Below are positions 40,316 through 40,391 of a DNA stretch of 40,391 nucleotides, in pieces (position 1 is the stretch's first letter; each line of letters opens with the position of its first letter). The stretch spans positions 1 through 40,391 of the forward strand of contig CAZSMU010000017.1 in the NCBI GenBank assembly GCA_964607915.1, given 5' to 3'. This stretch comes from JADJPL01 sp964607915 (lineage in GTDB: Bacteria; Bacteroidota; Bacteroidia; Chitinophagales; Saprospiraceae). Under the pieces are notes generated by a model. The model was not told where the DNA came from, did not search any database, and was given only the letters and a program-made list of their open reading frames with translations. The position numbers and the translations under genes are program-made.

Positions 40316-40391
40316 AGACTTGTTGCGAGGGGAATCATCGAGGGGTCAAAAAGGCCCTTTTTCGCCCACACTGTGCCTTTTTTCGGTCATA
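40316..40391 (+). repeat. Intergenic palindromic repeat, copy 12 (cut by window end)
   Basis: The cleanest arm A: AGACTTGTTGCGAGGGG, AATCATCGAGGGGTC, AAAAAGGCCC, then ACTGTGCCTTTTTTCGGTCA. The window ends within the central region; the palindrome and arm B would follow. Confidence 0.88.

Noticed and set aside
1111..40391. Repeat arms as a coding domain or CRISPR-like array
   Set aside because: Copy 9 has a frame-breaking 13-bp deletion, copy 1 has a stop, and copies are scattered singly with no regular spacing or spacers.

Overview
The window is a gene-dense chromosomal segment of a free-living Bacteroidota, most likely in or near the Saprospiria (Lewinella/Haliscomenobacter/Phaeodactylibacter-like). 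The evidence is a T9SS type-B sorted protein with a CHU_C-type C-terminal domain, a HU-CCDC81/SPOR protein, a CarboxypepD_reg + TonB receptor, a PF14121-type porin, a bS16 with a long Ala/Pro/Glu tail, and recurrent TAnnTTTG -7 boxes. No rRNA, tRNA, CRISPR array, phage gene or transposase was found.

Layout. 0.3-5.1 kb is a leftward series trpS > FAH-family hydrolase > metK > DUF6427 > purQ. 5.4-6.2 kb is leftward DUF177 > rpmF. 6.5-9.5 kb is a secreted T9SS protein, convergent with the HU/SPOR gene (9.5-10.5 kb). 10.7-14.6 kb holds a sensor kinase facing a leftward block rpsP > hypothetical > OmpR-type regulator. 14.7-18.2 kb is leftward rpe > TonB receptor > a newly called 54-aa membrane protein. 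18.6-22.7 kb has four mostly lineage-specific genes: a lipoprotein, a helical protein, a DnaQ-like exonuclease and a coiled-coil membrane protein. 22.8-26.6 kb has lepB, a NUDIX hydrolase and a cysteine synthase-like enzyme with an odd tail. 26.7-31.3 kb is leftward PIG-L deacetylase > a newly called 45-aa membrane protein > sodium:solute symporter. 31.5-33.9 kb is a GH57/DUF3536 glycosidase. 34-35.4 kb has a small lipoprotein and an AraC regulator. 35.6-40.2 kb is leftward recN > fabI > porin.

The most unusual content is between the genes. About a dozen copies of one imperfectly palindromic repeat family (36-165 bp; ends AGACTTGTTGCGAGGGG / CCCCTCGCAGCAAGTCT) occupy the spacers, roughly one per 3.4 kb, and none lies inside a recognised gene body, although two touch or overlap stop codons (copy 5 that of the response regulator, copy 7 that of the lipoprotein). 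Full copies have two different arms around a small central palindrome; shorter ones look like deletion derivatives. Several abut stop codons. There is also a candidate small RNA with its own promoter and terminator (35.52-35.65 kb), an AT-rich spacer with an apparently orphan terminator (18.2-18.6 kb), and two exceptionally long hairpins between convergent genes.

Nearly all protein genes are housekeeping or lineage-typical; functions are assigned from recognised motifs by eye, without database searches.
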